A stretch of DNA of 64,000 nucleotides from Psychrobacter sp. NG25 (GCF_015234355.1 NZ_JADGMV010000001.1:62001-126000), one strand, 5' to 3'; shown: positions 20,173-30,246, counted from the first letter of the stretch. The notes: generated by a model from the sequence alone, not told the origin. Program-made: numbers and translations.

Positions 20173-22707
20173 TCAACGTAATACTTTACGCACGAGCTGC
20201 TGAAATCGATGACGCTGCTGCATAAACCGTGTGGCTGCATGACGTTTGATTTGTGTGGTCAAAGTCGATACCACTGAGTTAGAGGTCTGAATTGAACGAT
20301 CTATATTGCTAGGCGTTGTAGTCTGAGAACCTTGACTACAACTATCTTCTAGCCGATGTTCGTTTTTAGGTGGATATAGATAGTCAATAACCTGCTCTAC
20401 TTGCGCAAGCCCATAGCCATTCGGCAGACGATATAATGGATAACAGATGAGCACGCAATGCAGCAATTGCTCGAGCGTCAGTACTGTGTCTCTTTTGCGC
20501 CTTTCTAAGTATTCAGACTTGGGTGATAACTTGGCATCAATATCCGTCGTTAAACCCCATCCTGCATAAAACGGCAAACCATAACAGGTAACCTGTAAAC
20601 CACGCAGCAATGCCTCAAAACCCGTCAACGAGCTAATAGTGTGCACTTCATCGATACATTCTAAGCAGTCAGGCATGGCCGTATCATAGGCGATCGCATT
20701 TACTTGACGTAAACCTGCTTCCGCTACTTTGCCTGCTCGCAGCCCTGCTTCAACGTCAGGATGCGGCTTATAAATCAGATAAGCATCAGGATTGTCTTGG
20801 CATACTCGATCTATCAAACCACTATTAGTCTTGATTGTTGAACCACAATATTGAACCGATAAATCATCCTCTACTTGACCAATAATGAGAATTCGGTGTT
20901 TGCCCGATAACTTTGCTTCCTGCATCCATAAGCTATGCTGGCTATCAGAGTGGTTAGCATCAGCGCCAACATTGTACTTACTCACGCGCTGAGTAAGTAG
21001 CTTCTCTTGCAACAGTTTTACTCGTGTGTTTTGGTATGGATTTAGCGTTTCGCAGTTACGTAATAATGTTTCTAAATCTGATGGCTGAGTCGCATCATAA
21101 TAGATACCCTGCTTATCTATGACTACCGACAATGGCGCGAGTAGTGTGGCACCTAGACCATTTGAGCGAATAAACCCATCTTCCATACAGTAAATAGAAG
21201 ACATTTCAGAAGGTTGCACTGCTAACTTTTTCTGTCGCTTCCGTTGTACTTGCTGGCGTTTGGCTAAGCCCCATACCAGTAAAGGTCGTTGATAATTGAC
21301 ACGAAAATGATCTGGATGCAGTAGATTCTTCAGTCGTGGCTTTGGTTTGATGAATAATGCTGTACGTGGCAGATTAATAAAATCTTTAACAAAAGGTAAT
21401 TTCCAGCGGCTAAACTCATATACTGTCAAATCACCTTCCAGACGTAATTGCCAATGACGATTGGTCACCAACCAATCAATCGCTGCATCGATGGTGCAAG
21501 CCTGTTTTGTCGCTGGATCTACATAGTGGCTATAATCAATATAAGCGCTATTAAAAAGCATTTCTAACGTTGTATTACATCTCTTACTAGACGCTGTAGA
21601 AAATAATGATAAGCCTGGTTTTTTCCTAGTATTCACTGATGCTCTGGCAAGCATTCCACGGCGTCGCTCAACCTCTTTAAGCAAATGCTTGGGGGCTCCG
21701 CTATCGTCGGTGAGACCCCAACCACTGTACCAGTTGACCCCAAAACAATGCACTTTCCTCCCTAACATCAATGCCTCAAAACCCATGTGTGAGCTGACGG
21801 TATAGACATGATCTACTTGTGCAATCAGTGCAATTGGATTAAGCGATTGCGTTAATAGACGAACGTTTTTGGATAATTTGAGACTGGTCAGGTATCCTGA
21901 TTTTGATGCGGGATGAGCCTTTATCCAGATATGAGAATCAGGATGATTGCGGCAAGCGGCTTTCAGCATTCGCTTAAATTGACGTTTGTTAGCACCAGCC
22001 CCTCTAACAGAAGCATCACCAGCCACTTGGTCAATCAATAAGATATGCGACTTTAGAGGTGCTTTTAGCGTGTTTGTATTTTCTTGACTAACCAAGTCGT
22101 CTAATAAAGGGCAATCAATAACTGCATTATACTTACTGATTTTTTCATTACAAATACGTGCCATCAATTGCTGAGCACGCGCTTCCTCTGTTCCACTATT
22201 ATCGATAGTAGCGTTTTTAGTACGCTCAATTATCAGCTGCTCGAGGCGTGAATTCTGTGTCAGGTCACAGTAGATACCAACATCATCAACGACCACACTC
22301 AAACCATGACGGCTACTAGTACCCGAATCTAATGAGCGTAAAAAACCATCTTCAATACTGAGGGTTAAAAGCTGCTGCTTTTTCGCAGCTTTGTCGGCCC
22401 GCTGATAACTTTTCTTATGGCCCCAGCCCACAAATGCTTGCGGTAACGGCGATAATAGATGATTTTTTTGAGCAGGTAACCATTGGGATAGCCGAGCATT
22501 TAATACATATTTCACGCCCGACCACGGGTACCATCGTTGAATATCGGCTTGTAGCATATGTGGCAACAACACATTGTTATGACGTATGCCCTTTCCCACA
22601 ACAGCCAGTTGCTTTGGCAGCTGATACTGGGCTGATGACAAATACAATGTGGTATCAGAGGCAGATACAACTGATGTCCTGACTTTATCTTCTGCGCTCT
22701 TTACCAT
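20173..22707 (-). CDS. kpsC: Capsule polysaccharide beta-Kdo transferase KpsC
   Basis: KpsC/LipA extends the poly-beta-Kdo linker of capsule glycolipids. The protein is an internal duplication: an N-terminal module (about residues 80-400, LSIEDGFLRSLDSG, KAHPASKSGYL, VSSHMGFEALMLGRKVHCFG) and a C-terminal module (about 450-780, YCMEDGFIRSNGLGATLLAPLSV, YKPHPDVEAGLR, ISSLTGFEALLRGLQVTCYG). The paired modules fit the two catalytic sites known for this family. 844 aa, a little longer than the usual 670-700 because of N-terminal and Ser/Thr-rich C-terminal extensions. Ribosome site AAAGG. It lies 54 bp after kpsD. Confidence 0.93.
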   Translation of the reverse strand: MVKSAEDKVRTSVVSASDTTLYLSSAQYQLPKQLAVVGKGIRHNNVLLPHMLQADIQRWYPWSGVKYVLNARLSQWLPAQKNHLLSPLPQAFVGWGHKKSYQRADKAAKKQQLLTLSIEDGFLRSLDSGTSSRHGLSVVVDDVGIYCDLTQNSRLEQLIIERTKNATIDNSGTEEARAQQLMARICNEKISKYNAVIDCPLLDDLVSQENTNTLKAPLKSHILLIDQVAGDASVRGAGANKRQFKRMLKAACRNHPDSHIWIKAHPASKSGYLTSLKLSKNVRLLTQSLNPIALIAQVDHVYTVSSHMGFEALMLGRKVHCFGVNWYSGWGLTDDSGAPKHLLKEVERRRGMLARASVNTRKKPGLSLFSTASSKRCNTTLEMLFNSAYIDYSHYVDPATKQACTIDAAIDWLVTNRHWQLRLEGDLTVYEFSRWKLPFVKDFINLPRTALFIKPKPRLKNLLHPDHFRVNYQRPLLVWGLAKRQQVQRKRQKKLAVQPSEMSSIYCMEDGFIRSNGLGATLLAPLSVVIDKQGIYYDATQPSDLETLLRNCETLNPYQNTRVKLLQEKLLTQRVSKYNVGADANHSDSQHSLWMQEAKLSGKHRILIIGQVEDDLSVQYCGSTIKTNSGLIDRVCQDNPDAYLIYKPHPDVEAGLRAGKVAEAGLRQVNAIAYDTAMPDCLECIDEVHTISSLTGFEALLRGLQVTCYGLPFYAGWGLTTDIDAKLSPKSEYLERRKRDTVLTLEQLLHCVLICYPLYRLPNGYGLAQVEQVIDYLYPPKNEHRLEDSCSQGSQTTTPSNIDRSIQTSNSVVSTLTTQIKRHAATRFMQQRHRFQQLVRKVLR

Positions 22708-22761
22708 CTTTGATACCTTTAGTCATTATTTTACATCGACCAATACAACTAGCTTTTGCCG

Positions 22762-24507
22762 TTATAGGTCTAGGACAACTTTAGCCGCAATGGCTAGTTG
22801 ATAAACAATTTGCGACAACCCACGTGCAATTTCCACACGCTTAGTTTTGACTTTCGGTAATACCATAATTTCATCACTTTGTTGGATACGGTAAGCTGTA
22901 TTGACAACTTCACTGGCACCATTTTGATGAATAATTAGAATATCTTTAGCATCAGCGTTATCAGAGAAACCACCCGAATTAGCAACATAATCACCAACGG
23001 TATAATCTGGATTGAAAGTTAGCGCACCTTGTGCTCGTACTTGACCATTGACAGTAATCACTGATGTTTGTGCAGGTATTTCAATGATATCACCTTGCTG
23101 CAGAATGATGTCTTGCCACGAGTTTGGTACAACGACTATCTGACCATCAGGTTGTACTTTACGTGCTTTGGCCACAAACTCTTTCACCAAAGCAGCATCA
23201 TCTTGACGCAAGGCCGCTTCTTCTCGAGTGGTCGACTGCGTCGCAAGCGTTAGCTCTTCTAAGCGATCCAGCGACTCATTAATCATACGTTTTTGTTGCT
23301 CAGCCACAGATTCGCGATATATAGTCAAACTTGGTAGCTTCGCTAGTGGACTGGGCTGCAACTGTGGAATAATATCTTTTAGGCGAGCACCATAGGGTAC
23401 CACCATCGCACCGTTCCCCGTATGCGCGCCCTTAACTTGAACAGCAATGGTACCCGCATAACGATCTGACGTGACTACCATCTGATCCCCATTATAAACA
23501 GGCACGTTTTGAGCATCAGCTAATGAGTAATATTCTGCTGTCTGCGCACGGCCTGCGCTGCGGGTAATACTAACATTGGTGGCATTCGCTGCTGGACTAG
23601 CCACTTGTAACACATCACCTACGGTCAAATCGTTTACATCAAACTCAAAAGTGTATTCGTTCTGAACTTGGCCACTAACTGCAAAGGTTTTCTTTTGCGG
23701 AGAGACCGTTATCACATCACCATCTCGAAATGAGAATGAATGTAGTTTACCCGCCAATAGGAAATCATATAAATTGACTTGCTGTAACATCTGACCATTA
23801 CGCTTTATTTGAATATCGATATAACTACCACGTGTTGGATCAACACCGCCTGCTCTATCTAAGTAAGACAATACTGAATCTGCTGCCAAACCGCCATAAT
23901 AACCAGGTTGTTTGACAAAGCCAGTAACGAATACTTTCACTGGCTGTGCTTGCTCTAGTGAAGCATAGACACCGACGTTAGAGCGGTAAATACGACTGAC
24001 AGCGCTTTTGACTACGTTTTGCAAATTACCATTTTGTACACCAGAGATGCGTACTGGACCAACATTGGGCAAGAATATATTACCTTGTGGATCAACCGTG
24101 GTAGTAGCTGCATATTGATAGGCACCCCACATCCTTACTTGAACGTTGTCACCGGGGTTTATCACATAGCTGTCATTAAAAGTAGAGCCAGAAGTGGTCG
24201 AGAATGCACCGCGAAACAGCTGCTCACCAAACATCATATCTTGAGTATTAATATCTTGATAAGGACGCGTGGTATTGATAACTGACTGACTTGGCAAGCT
24301 CGCTGCATTCACTGCCTCTTGCATCGTTGCCTGAGCAGGCACACTACCAGAGAATGCTTGTGTTGAGGCGTTGCTAGTGTTATTGCTCGTACCAAAGCTA
24401 GATCCAGCTATCTGACTAGCAGCGCTATCTGCCGCCATGACTGGCAGGCTCGTCGCGGCCATCGCCAAACTAATCATTATCACGATAAAACGTGGTTTCG
24501 TATTCAT
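22762..24507 (-). CDS. kpsD: Polysaccharide export protein KpsD
   Basis: Periplasmic/outer-membrane exporter component (OPX family) that takes the capsule chain from the inner-membrane complex to the surface. Signal peptide MNTKPRFIVIMISLAMAATSLPVMA. The polysaccharide export domain begins SYVINPGDNVQVRMWGAYQY (about residue 113), followed by SLBB-type beta-grasp repeats (VKVFVTGFVKQPGYYGG, ITVNGQVRAQGALTF). The C-terminus KTKRVEIARGLSQIVYQLAI is the KpsD-specific tail. 581 aa, near E. coli KpsD (558). No lipobox cysteine, unlike Wza. AAAGGAAT ribosome site. Lies between kpsE and kpsC in the operon. Confidence 0.92.
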   Translation of the reverse strand: MNTKPRFIVIMISLAMAATSLPVMAADSAASQIAGSSFGTSNNTSNASTQAFSGSVPAQATMQEAVNAASLPSQSVINTTRPYQDINTQDMMFGEQLFRGAFSTTSGSTFNDSYVINPGDNVQVRMWGAYQYAATTTVDPQGNIFLPNVGPVRISGVQNGNLQNVVKSAVSRIYRSNVGVYASLEQAQPVKVFVTGFVKQPGYYGGLAADSVLSYLDRAGGVDPTRGSYIDIQIKRNGQMLQQVNLYDFLLAGKLHSFSFRDGDVITVSPQKKTFAVSGQVQNEYTFEFDVNDLTVGDVLQVASPAANATNVSITRSAGRAQTAEYYSLADAQNVPVYNGDQMVVTSDRYAGTIAVQVKGAHTGNGAMVVPYGARLKDIIPQLQPSPLAKLPSLTIYRESVAEQQKRMINESLDRLEELTLATQSTTREEAALRQDDAALVKEFVAKARKVQPDGQIVVVPNSWQDIILQQGDIIEIPAQTSVITVNGQVRAQGALTFNPDYTVGDYVANSGGFSDNADAKDILIIHQNGASEVVNTAYRIQQSDEIMVLPKVKTKRVEIARGLSQIVYQLAIAAKVVLDL

Positions 24508-24577
24508 GCGTTGTATTCCTTTGCTGATCTATCGATCATTACTGATATCTGGTTTGTCAAAATTGCCTTGATCAAAT

Positions 24578-25693
24578 TTAGCTGCGATGGTCACGGACAA
24601 CTGCCATTACTAAGCGCACAAAACCATAGAATATTAATAGCAATGCTAGCGATGTCCAAATAATATAGCCACGGCGTGGATACAATGCTTCTTCAGCTTC
24701 ATATGGCGTTGAAATCACAATCAAATTTTTCATCTTTTTGAAGGCTTCTAAACGAGCTTTTTCAAGTGACGATAACGACAATTTGTACAGCTCAGTCGCA
24801 AACTCAACATCAGCCTTGATGGTTTCAAACTGTATGGCTTGACGGTTCAACTTGGTGGTATTTGGTGACGTCAATTTGGTTTGCTCTTGCGTAATCTGCT
24901 CTGTCACAGCTTTTATTTGACTTCTTAATGACACAACCTGCGGTGCATCTGGGTTCAAATAGCTGAGCAATTGACGCTCTTCCGTACGTAATGAACTCAG
25001 CTGCCCTTGTAAACTACCAATCAGCTGATTAACAATTTGTGCATTGGCTTGTGGATCGTAAATTTCATTGTCATTTTGATAGTTTAATAGCTGCTCTTTC
25101 GTTTCATTCAAACGATCTTGTGACTCATCTAATTGTGTTTCTGCAAATACCAGTTGGTCACGTGCCACTTCCTGTGAAATACGGTTTACAAACTGCTCAG
25201 ACTCACTCAGGATTGTCTTGTTAAGCTCAAAAGCATACTTTGCATCAAACGCTTCTGTCGATACTGAGAGAATGTAACTTTGTTCGTCTAAATCGATATG
25301 AACCCGCTTTTTGAAATACTCAAGCAATTCTTCTTGCGTGGCATCAGGTTTTATCTCATTAAGAGGATCTGAACCGTCAACGTGATAAGCCTCACGGAAC
25401 TTGAATTTTTTATCAAGACGCTTCACCATATCATTAGACAGAATGTACTCTGTTAAATAAGTCGCGTCTTCTTTACTTGTGCTGTTCACACCTAACAGGG
25501 CTGAAATTCCTCCAGCAGAAGATACATTCGCATCACTAACTTGTTTGACTACTACATTAGCGGTCGAAGTGAATCGTGGATGGGCAAACGTCATGACATA
25601 AAAAATCACGAGCACCCAAGGGAGAATCACTAGGCCAATAAACAGCGAGAAGCTAACGATCTTACTTTTTTGCTTTGTGGATATGCTTTTCAT
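24578..25693 (-). CDS. kpsE: Capsule export inner-membrane protein KpsE
   Basis: PCP-3/membrane-fusion-like adaptor linking the KpsMT transporter to KpsD. Two transmembrane segments, one near the N-terminus (VSFSLFIGLVILPWVLVIFYV) and one near the C-terminus (IIWTSLALLLIFYGFVRLVM). They flank a periplasmic domain with a long coiled-coil stretch (about 180-290, QLDESQDRLNETKEQLLNYQ...). The motif YLTEYILSNDMVKRLD is typical. 371 aa. Its start overlaps the 3' end of kpsT by 32 bp, so translation is probably coupled. Confidence 0.92.
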   Translation of the reverse strand: MKSISTKQKSKIVSFSLFIGLVILPWVLVIFYVMTFAHPRFTSTANVVVKQVSDANVSSAGGISALLGVNSTSKEDATYLTEYILSNDMVKRLDKKFKFREAYHVDGSDPLNEIKPDATQEELLEYFKKRVHIDLDEQSYILSVSTEAFDAKYAFELNKTILSESEQFVNRISQEVARDQLVFAETQLDESQDRLNETKEQLLNYQNDNEIYDPQANAQIVNQLIGSLQGQLSSLRTEERQLLSYLNPDAPQVVSLRSQIKAVTEQITQEQTKLTSPNTTKLNRQAIQFETIKADVEFATELYKLSLSSLEKARLEAFKKMKNLIVISTPYEAEEALYPRRGYIIWTSLALLLIFYGFVRLVMAVVRDHRS

Positions 25694-26333
25694 AAACTTC
25701 TATCGCTTCTGTTGTATCATCAAAGACGTGTGCTGTTTGATCCATTAACACAATACCAATATCACAGTTTCGCTTGATATCACCGATATTATGCGACACT
25801 ATTAAAAATCCTGCCTGTGCACGACGTGCAGCTAATATCTCTTCACTACGCTTTCGAAAAGCAGCATCACCGACGGCACCCGCTTCATCAAGCATATAAT
25901 AGTCAAAATCAAAGGCCAAGCTCAAGCCAAACGTTAAGCGAGCACGCATACCTGACGAATAGCTTTTAACGGGCATATCAAAGTAACTACCAATGTCGGC
26001 AAATTCTTCGACAAAACGGATTTTTTCGTCAATATAAGGACCACTTGAATATAGACGGCAAACAAAGCGTACGTTTTGACGACCAGTCAAACTTCCTTGA
26101 AAACCACCTGCCACACCCACTGGCCACGAGATCGACGAATCAGTGATAATTTCTCCATGATCTGGCTCATCAAGACCACAAATAATACGCAGTAGCGTTG
26201 ATTTACCAGCACCATTACGGCCTAATAAGCCAACGCTCTGTTTATCACCAATGGTCAGATTTAAATCTTTAAACAGATAGTGCCGACCTTTCTTGGTCAT
26301 AAATGACTTAGAAACATTTCTAATTTCAATCAT
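25662..26333 (-). CDS. kpsT: Capsule ABC transporter ATP-binding protein KpsT
   Basis: ATPase of the capsule export ABC transporter. Walker A GRNGAGKSTLL, Q-loop region, signature SYSSGMRARLTFGLSLA (a SSGM variant of LSGGQ that is normal in KpsT/CtrD), Walker B DYYMLDEAGAVGD, and the switch His in IVSHN. 223 aa, the standard length for KpsT. Ribosome site AAAAAGG. Starts 35 bp after kpsM and overlaps kpsE by 32 bp. Confidence 0.95.
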   Translation of the reverse strand: MIEIRNVSKSFMTKKGRHYLFKDLNLTIGDKQSVGLLGRNGAGKSTLLRIICGLDEPDHGEIITDSSISWPVGVAGGFQGSLTGRQNVRFVCRLYSSGPYIDEKIRFVEEFADIGSYFDMPVKSYSSGMRARLTFGLSLAFDFDYYMLDEAGAVGDAAFRKRSEEILAARRAQAGFLIVSHNIGDIKRNCDIGIVLMDQTAHVFDDTTEAIEVYEKHIHKAKK

Positions 26334-26368
26334 TTATTTACCTTTTTATATAACTTACATAATGACAT

Positions 26369-27181
26369 TTAACGAGAGCGAATCATATCGCGTTCAGCAT
26401 ACTTATAAAGTAATAACCCTAAAAAATTCACTGCAAACATCCATTTCAAGAAGTAGCCAATATCAATATGCGAGACTGGATAGTTAGGTGCGAGCGCATG
26501 TCTTATCAGTTCAATATTATGTATAAAGGGGTTGTAAAGCAAATAACTAAAATAAGGTTCGGGAATAATATGAATCGGATAAATAATCCCTGAGGTGAAA
26601 TACAGTATTGTGAAGAATATTGTAATCACTTTACTAATTTCACCACCATAGTAACCAATCACCATCATGATTAGAGCAACACCAAAACTAAATATAAAAA
26701 GTGTTATCCAACAGAACAAAACAATATGCAAATTTTCTAAATTGGCATATATATCAAAGAAAGCTAGGCCTGCGAGTAGTAATATAGAAGTGAAAAAATA
26801 GATGACTAATTCTAAAAATGAACGGGCAATAATTACATCAATATGCTTAATTGATCGGTACATCAATAAACCTTTGTTCGCATCAACAGCCCCCAGTGCT
26901 CTTGTTGCTATTTTTTGAAACATACGGAAAGGAACCATACCCGCTACTAAAAACAGGGAGAAATCCATTCCTGGTACTAAGCGCTCACGAATAGCACCAA
27001 AAATCACTAAAAATATAAGCACCTGAAACAGTACTTCAAGCGGTGCCCAAAGATACCCCAAACGATAGCCACCAAAGCGTGTTTGTAGCTCACGCATGAG
27101 CAATGCATGAAATGCAGCACCCATGACTTTGAGGCCACTGCGATGCTTAATAGGACGATAAGGGGGCAGTTGTACAGACAT
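26369..27181 (-). CDS. kpsM: Capsule ABC transporter permease KpsM
   Basis: ABC-2-type permease that moves the lipid-linked capsule chain over the inner membrane. Six hydrophobic segments are visible, starting with LEVLFQVLIFLVIFGAI. Family features: MRELQTRFGGYRLGYLWAPLEVL near the N-terminus and GIIYPIHIIPEPYFSYLLYNPFIHNIELIR before the last segment. 270 aa, the usual length. First gene of kpsMTEDCS; only a weak ribosome site. The promoter must lie in the 240 bp between it and the tRNA-Met gene, downstream of the terminator at 27361-27393. Confidence 0.94.
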   Translation of the reverse strand: MSVQLPPYRPIKHRSGLKVMGAAFHALLMRELQTRFGGYRLGYLWAPLEVLFQVLIFLVIFGAIRERLVPGMDFSLFLVAGMVPFRMFQKIATRALGAVDANKGLLMYRSIKHIDVIIARSFLELVIYFFTSILLLAGLAFFDIYANLENLHIVLFCWITLFIFSFGVALIMMVIGYYGGEISKVITIFFTILYFTSGIIYPIHIIPEPYFSYLLYNPFIHNIELIRHALAPNYPVSHIDIGYFLKWMFAVNFLGLLLYKYAERDMIRSR

Positions 27182-27360
27182 AGCGTTACAGGACTTTACC
27201 GAAAACAGCCCCTATGATAATTAAGCATGACATAAGTTACAACAATTAATCTGTTTCTAAACAGATAAGCCTATGATTTAGTAATAAATCAGTAAGTAAT
27301 AATAACCAAACACTAAGTTTACATAACCATCGAGGCATACTTCCATCGTTTATTTTAGGC

Positions 27361-27393
27361 AAAAAAAAACCAATCTCGAAAGATTGGTTTTTT
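27361..27393. terminator. Rho-independent terminator after tRNA-Met
   Basis: Stem AAAACCAATCT / AGATTGGTTTT with a CGAA tetraloop, T-tracts on both strands. It stands 29 bp downstream of the tRNA 3' end on the minus strand and insulates the tRNA from the kps genes. Confidence 0.92.
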
Positions 27394-27421
27394 AGTTGAC
27401 ACTAACTAAAGTATCTATAAA

Positions 27422-27498
27422 TGGTGGCGATGAAGAGACTTGAACTCTTGACCTCACGATTATGAGTCATGCGCTCTAACCAGCTGAGCTACATCGCC
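27422..27498 (-). tRNA. tRNA-Met (anticodon CAT, elongator type)
   Basis: A complete 77-nt cloverleaf on the minus strand: acceptor GGCGATG/CATCGCC with encoded CCA, D-arm GCTC..GAGC, anticodon arm CATGA-CTCATAA-TCGTG with anticodon CAT, and T-arm AAGAG-TTCAAGT-CTCTT. The closed first acceptor pair (G-C) and the resemblance to E. coli metT favour elongator Met over initiator. The rarer tRNA-Ile2 (lysidine-modified CAT) cannot be fully excluded by eye. Confidence 0.93.
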
Positions 27499-27642
27499 AT
27501 TTTAGGTTGGCTATTATGCCTAAGCAGATGACTATCGTCAACCCCTAATAAGCATTTTTTCCAAAAAAATTGGCCGAATATTAAGAAACCATCATTAACA
27601 ATCAATAGTGAGCTTTTTAATATTATTTGAACCATTGAAAAA

Positions 27643-28025
<383 letters not shown>

Positions 28026-28031
28026 CGCGCT

Positions 28032-28060
28032 AGTATAACAAACTTATGGCAGAGTGCGAA
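28032..28060 (-). promoter_or_regulatory. Promoter of rnpB
   Basis: On the minus strand: -35 TTCGCA (28060-28055), 17-bp spacer, -10 TATACT (28037-28032), giving a start near 28025. This matches the expected 5' end of the RNA. Confidence 0.7.
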
Positions 28061-28098
28061 CGTCTTTTGGATTTATTTTTAGCCTCAGCACAAATAGG

Positions 28099-28869
28099 TC
28101 AAATAAAACCTTTGGGCAAAGATAAACAGTCATTTTCTGACAGCGTTTCGGTATTAAGCATTTCAGTATTAAGCGTCTCTGTATTAACAGACACTTTGTT
28201 TTTTAGAGACGGTATCTGTACCCAATGAGCCTTGGTATAATTCGCAGCTAAATAATTTTGCAAAAAATCCATGGTGCTATTCGCAATCTCAGCATCCGTA
28301 TTGTCAGCATTATCATGGATATGATTATAAACAACGCTATGTACAGACAACCCGCGTGCTTTTATTGCTTCTAAACTCAGCAACGTATGATTGATACTAC
28401 CTAAACGACCAGAAGTGACTAAAATAATGGGATAACCTTGAGTAGCAATATAATCCAAAATCAATAACTGCTCCGTGATTGGCACGAGCAATCCACCAGC
28501 ACCTTCTAATAATACCAAGTCATACTCAGCTTGCAATCGTTTGGTGGCATTAGTAATCAGTTCAGGATCTAGCACTTCCCCTGATAAACGAGTGGCTAAG
28601 TGCGGTGATGCAGGCTTCTCATAGCGATGAGCGCAAGTGGTAAAATCAAGGTCACATGGCTGTAGCGGAATATCCATTAGTTGGCGATGCGTAATGATGT
28701 CGTCAGCAATACCCATCTCGCCAGTATTGGCATCCAGCGTCACGCCAGTTTGCACCAGCTTCTGAGTGATGACGTTGACGCCTTGCTGAATTAACGATTT
28801 GGCAATGATGCCAGTGGCATAAGTTTTACCGATATCGGTATCGATACCTGAGACAAATAGAACACTCAT
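28099..28869 (-). CDS. bioD: Dethiobiotin synthase
   Basis: ATP-dependent carboxylase that closes the ureido ring of dethiobiotin from 7,8-diaminopelargonate (DAPA) and CO2. The P-loop FVSGIDTDIGKTYAT is diagnostic, QKLVQTG follows, and LLEGAGGLLVPI is the second signature. 256 aa against about 225 in E. coli. The extra length is a C-terminal tail with a pentapeptide repeat (VNTET/LNTEM/LNTET) encoded by three 15-bp DNA repeats. It follows bioA after 48 bp and sits directly upstream of rnpB. bioB, bioC and bioF are not in the window. Confidence 0.94.
   Translation of the reverse strand: MSVLFVSGIDTDIGKTYATGIIAKSLIQQGVNVITQKLVQTGVTLDANTGEMGIADDIITHRQLMDIPLQPCDLDFTTCAHRYEKPASPHLATRLSGEVLDPELITNATKRLQAEYDLVLLEGAGGLLVPITEQLLILDYIATQGYPIILVTSGRLGSINHTLLSLEAIKARGLSVHSVVYNHIHDNADNTDAEIANSTMDFLQNYLAANYTKAHWVQIPSLKNKVSVNTETLNTEMLNTETLSENDCLSLPKGFI
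28145..28189. repeat. Three 15-bp tandem repeats inside bioD
   Basis: Three adjacent 15-bp units each containing GTATTAA (GTTTCGGTATTAAGC, ATTTCAGTATTAAGC, GTCTCTGTATTAACA). Being a multiple of three they keep the frame and give a five-residue repeat in the BioD tail. Confidence 0.85.
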
Positions 28870-28917
28870 AGCTCACCTTATAAAAAATTGACTAGCATAT
28901 AAAACAGGGTTTTATTA

Positions 28918-30246
28918 TTAAACTTCAATATTTGAAGCGGAACCCGAAACTTGTGCCAGATAAATTGTCAATACATGTAGTAACGATTGGCATAAAGTCA
29001 CAAGCTCAGTATTAATAATGACATAAGGCGGCATGATATACACCAACTTACCGAATGGTCTGACCCAGATACCATTCTCAATCAACAAAGCCTGAAAAAT
29101 AGGCATATCAACAGCGTCACGTAACTCAATGACTGCGACGGCACCCAAACAACGTACTTCAGCAACACCTTCTAATAACGCAACTGGTGCTAGCTGCTGC
29201 TCCATCGTGCGTTGCATGTTTGCAGTACGCGCTTCAATATCATAAGACATAATCAAATCAATCGAGGCACACGCAACCGCACAAGCAAGTGGGTTGCCCA
29301 TAAAGGTTGGGCCATGCATCAATGCGGGATAGTCACTATTATGAATGGTATCGGCAATTTTTCGGGTACATAACGTTGCGGCAAAAGTCATATAGCCACC
29401 CGTCAGCGCCTTGCCAATGGTCATGATATCAGGGCTAATAGCCGCATGTTCACACGCAAATAACTTACCACTACGACCAAAACCAGTGGCAATTTCGTCA
29501 GCAATCAATAGTACATCGTGCTTATCGCACAGTTGACGCAGCAGTTGCAGATACTCAGGACTATAAAAACGCATGCCGCCTGCGCCCTGAATAATCGGCT
29601 CGATAATAAAACCTGCCAGCTTATCGCTGTGCTCATCAAAAAATGCTGTGAGGGCAACGCGATCAGATTCCGTTAAAGCCCGCTCAAACCCCAACGGTGG
29701 TGCTGCGACAAAATGCTGCGTTGGTAATTGCTTCCCATATAGGCTATGCATACCGTTAATAGGATCACAAATACTCATGGCATGCCACGTGTCACCATAA
29801 TAACCAGAATGTGTAGAGGCAAACTGCTGCTTGGCTGGGCGCTTGGCAGCCACTTGATATTGCAACGCCATTTTTAGAGCCACTTCCACCGCAATACTGC
29901 CGCTATCGGCATAAAAAATTGCATCCAGTCCAGTCGGTACAATAGCCAGTAATTTTTTGCCCAAATCGATGGCAGGCTGATGGGTCAAACCGCCGAACAT
30001 CACATGCGCCATTTTACCCAATTGCTTGATAATAGCATCGTTCAATTTGGGATGATTATAGCCATGAACGCTTGCCCACCATGACGACATGCCATCGATA
30101 AGGCGCGTGCCGTCTTCGGTAATGATATAAATACCTTCGGCACGATCAATAACGATATTTGGATAAGTAGGTGGCAGACTAGCATATGGATGCCAGAGGT
30201 GTTGTTGATCAAAATCACTCGTTATCTGGTTTGCTTTTATCGTCAT
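28918..30246 (-). CDS. bioA: Adenosylmethionine-8-amino-7-oxononanoate aminotransferase
   Basis: PLP-dependent class III transaminase that makes DAPA using SAM as amino donor. HLWHPYASLP near the N-terminus is BioA-specific; SSWWASVHGYNHP, GYYGDTWHAMS, IIEPIIQGAGGMRFY, the PLP Asp in LIADEIATGFGR and the Schiff-base Lys in TIGKALTGGY are all present. The ATG at 30246 has AGGGACA at proper distance. The longer frame depends on a TTG at 30276 with no ribosome site. About 442 aa, near the usual 430. Upstream of bioD in a bioA-bioD pair. Confidence 0.95.
   Translation of the reverse strand: MTIKANQITSDFDQQHLWHPYASLPPTYPNIVIDRAEGIYIITEDGTRLIDGMSSWWASVHGYNHPKLNDAIIKQLGKMAHVMFGGLTHQPAIDLGKKLLAIVPTGLDAIFYADSGSIAVEVALKMALQYQVAAKRPAKQQFASTHSGYYGDTWHAMSICDPINGMHSLYGKQLPTQHFVAAPPLGFERALTESDRVALTAFFDEHSDKLAGFIIEPIIQGAGGMRFYSPEYLQLLRQLCDKHDVLLIADEIATGFGRSGKLFACEHAAISPDIMTIGKALTGGYMTFAATLCTRKIADTIHNSDYPALMHGPTFMGNPLACAVACASIDLIMSYDIEARTANMQRTMEQQLAPVALLEGVAEVRCLGAVAVIELRDAVDMPIFQALLIENGIWVRPFGKLVYIMPPYVIINTELVTLCQSLLHVLTIYLAQVSGSASNIEV

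Noticed and set aside
27422..27498. Reading the CAT tRNA as the integration site of a mobile capsule island.
   Set aside because: No integrase, no repeated tRNA 3' end near lepA, and base composition looks ordinary.
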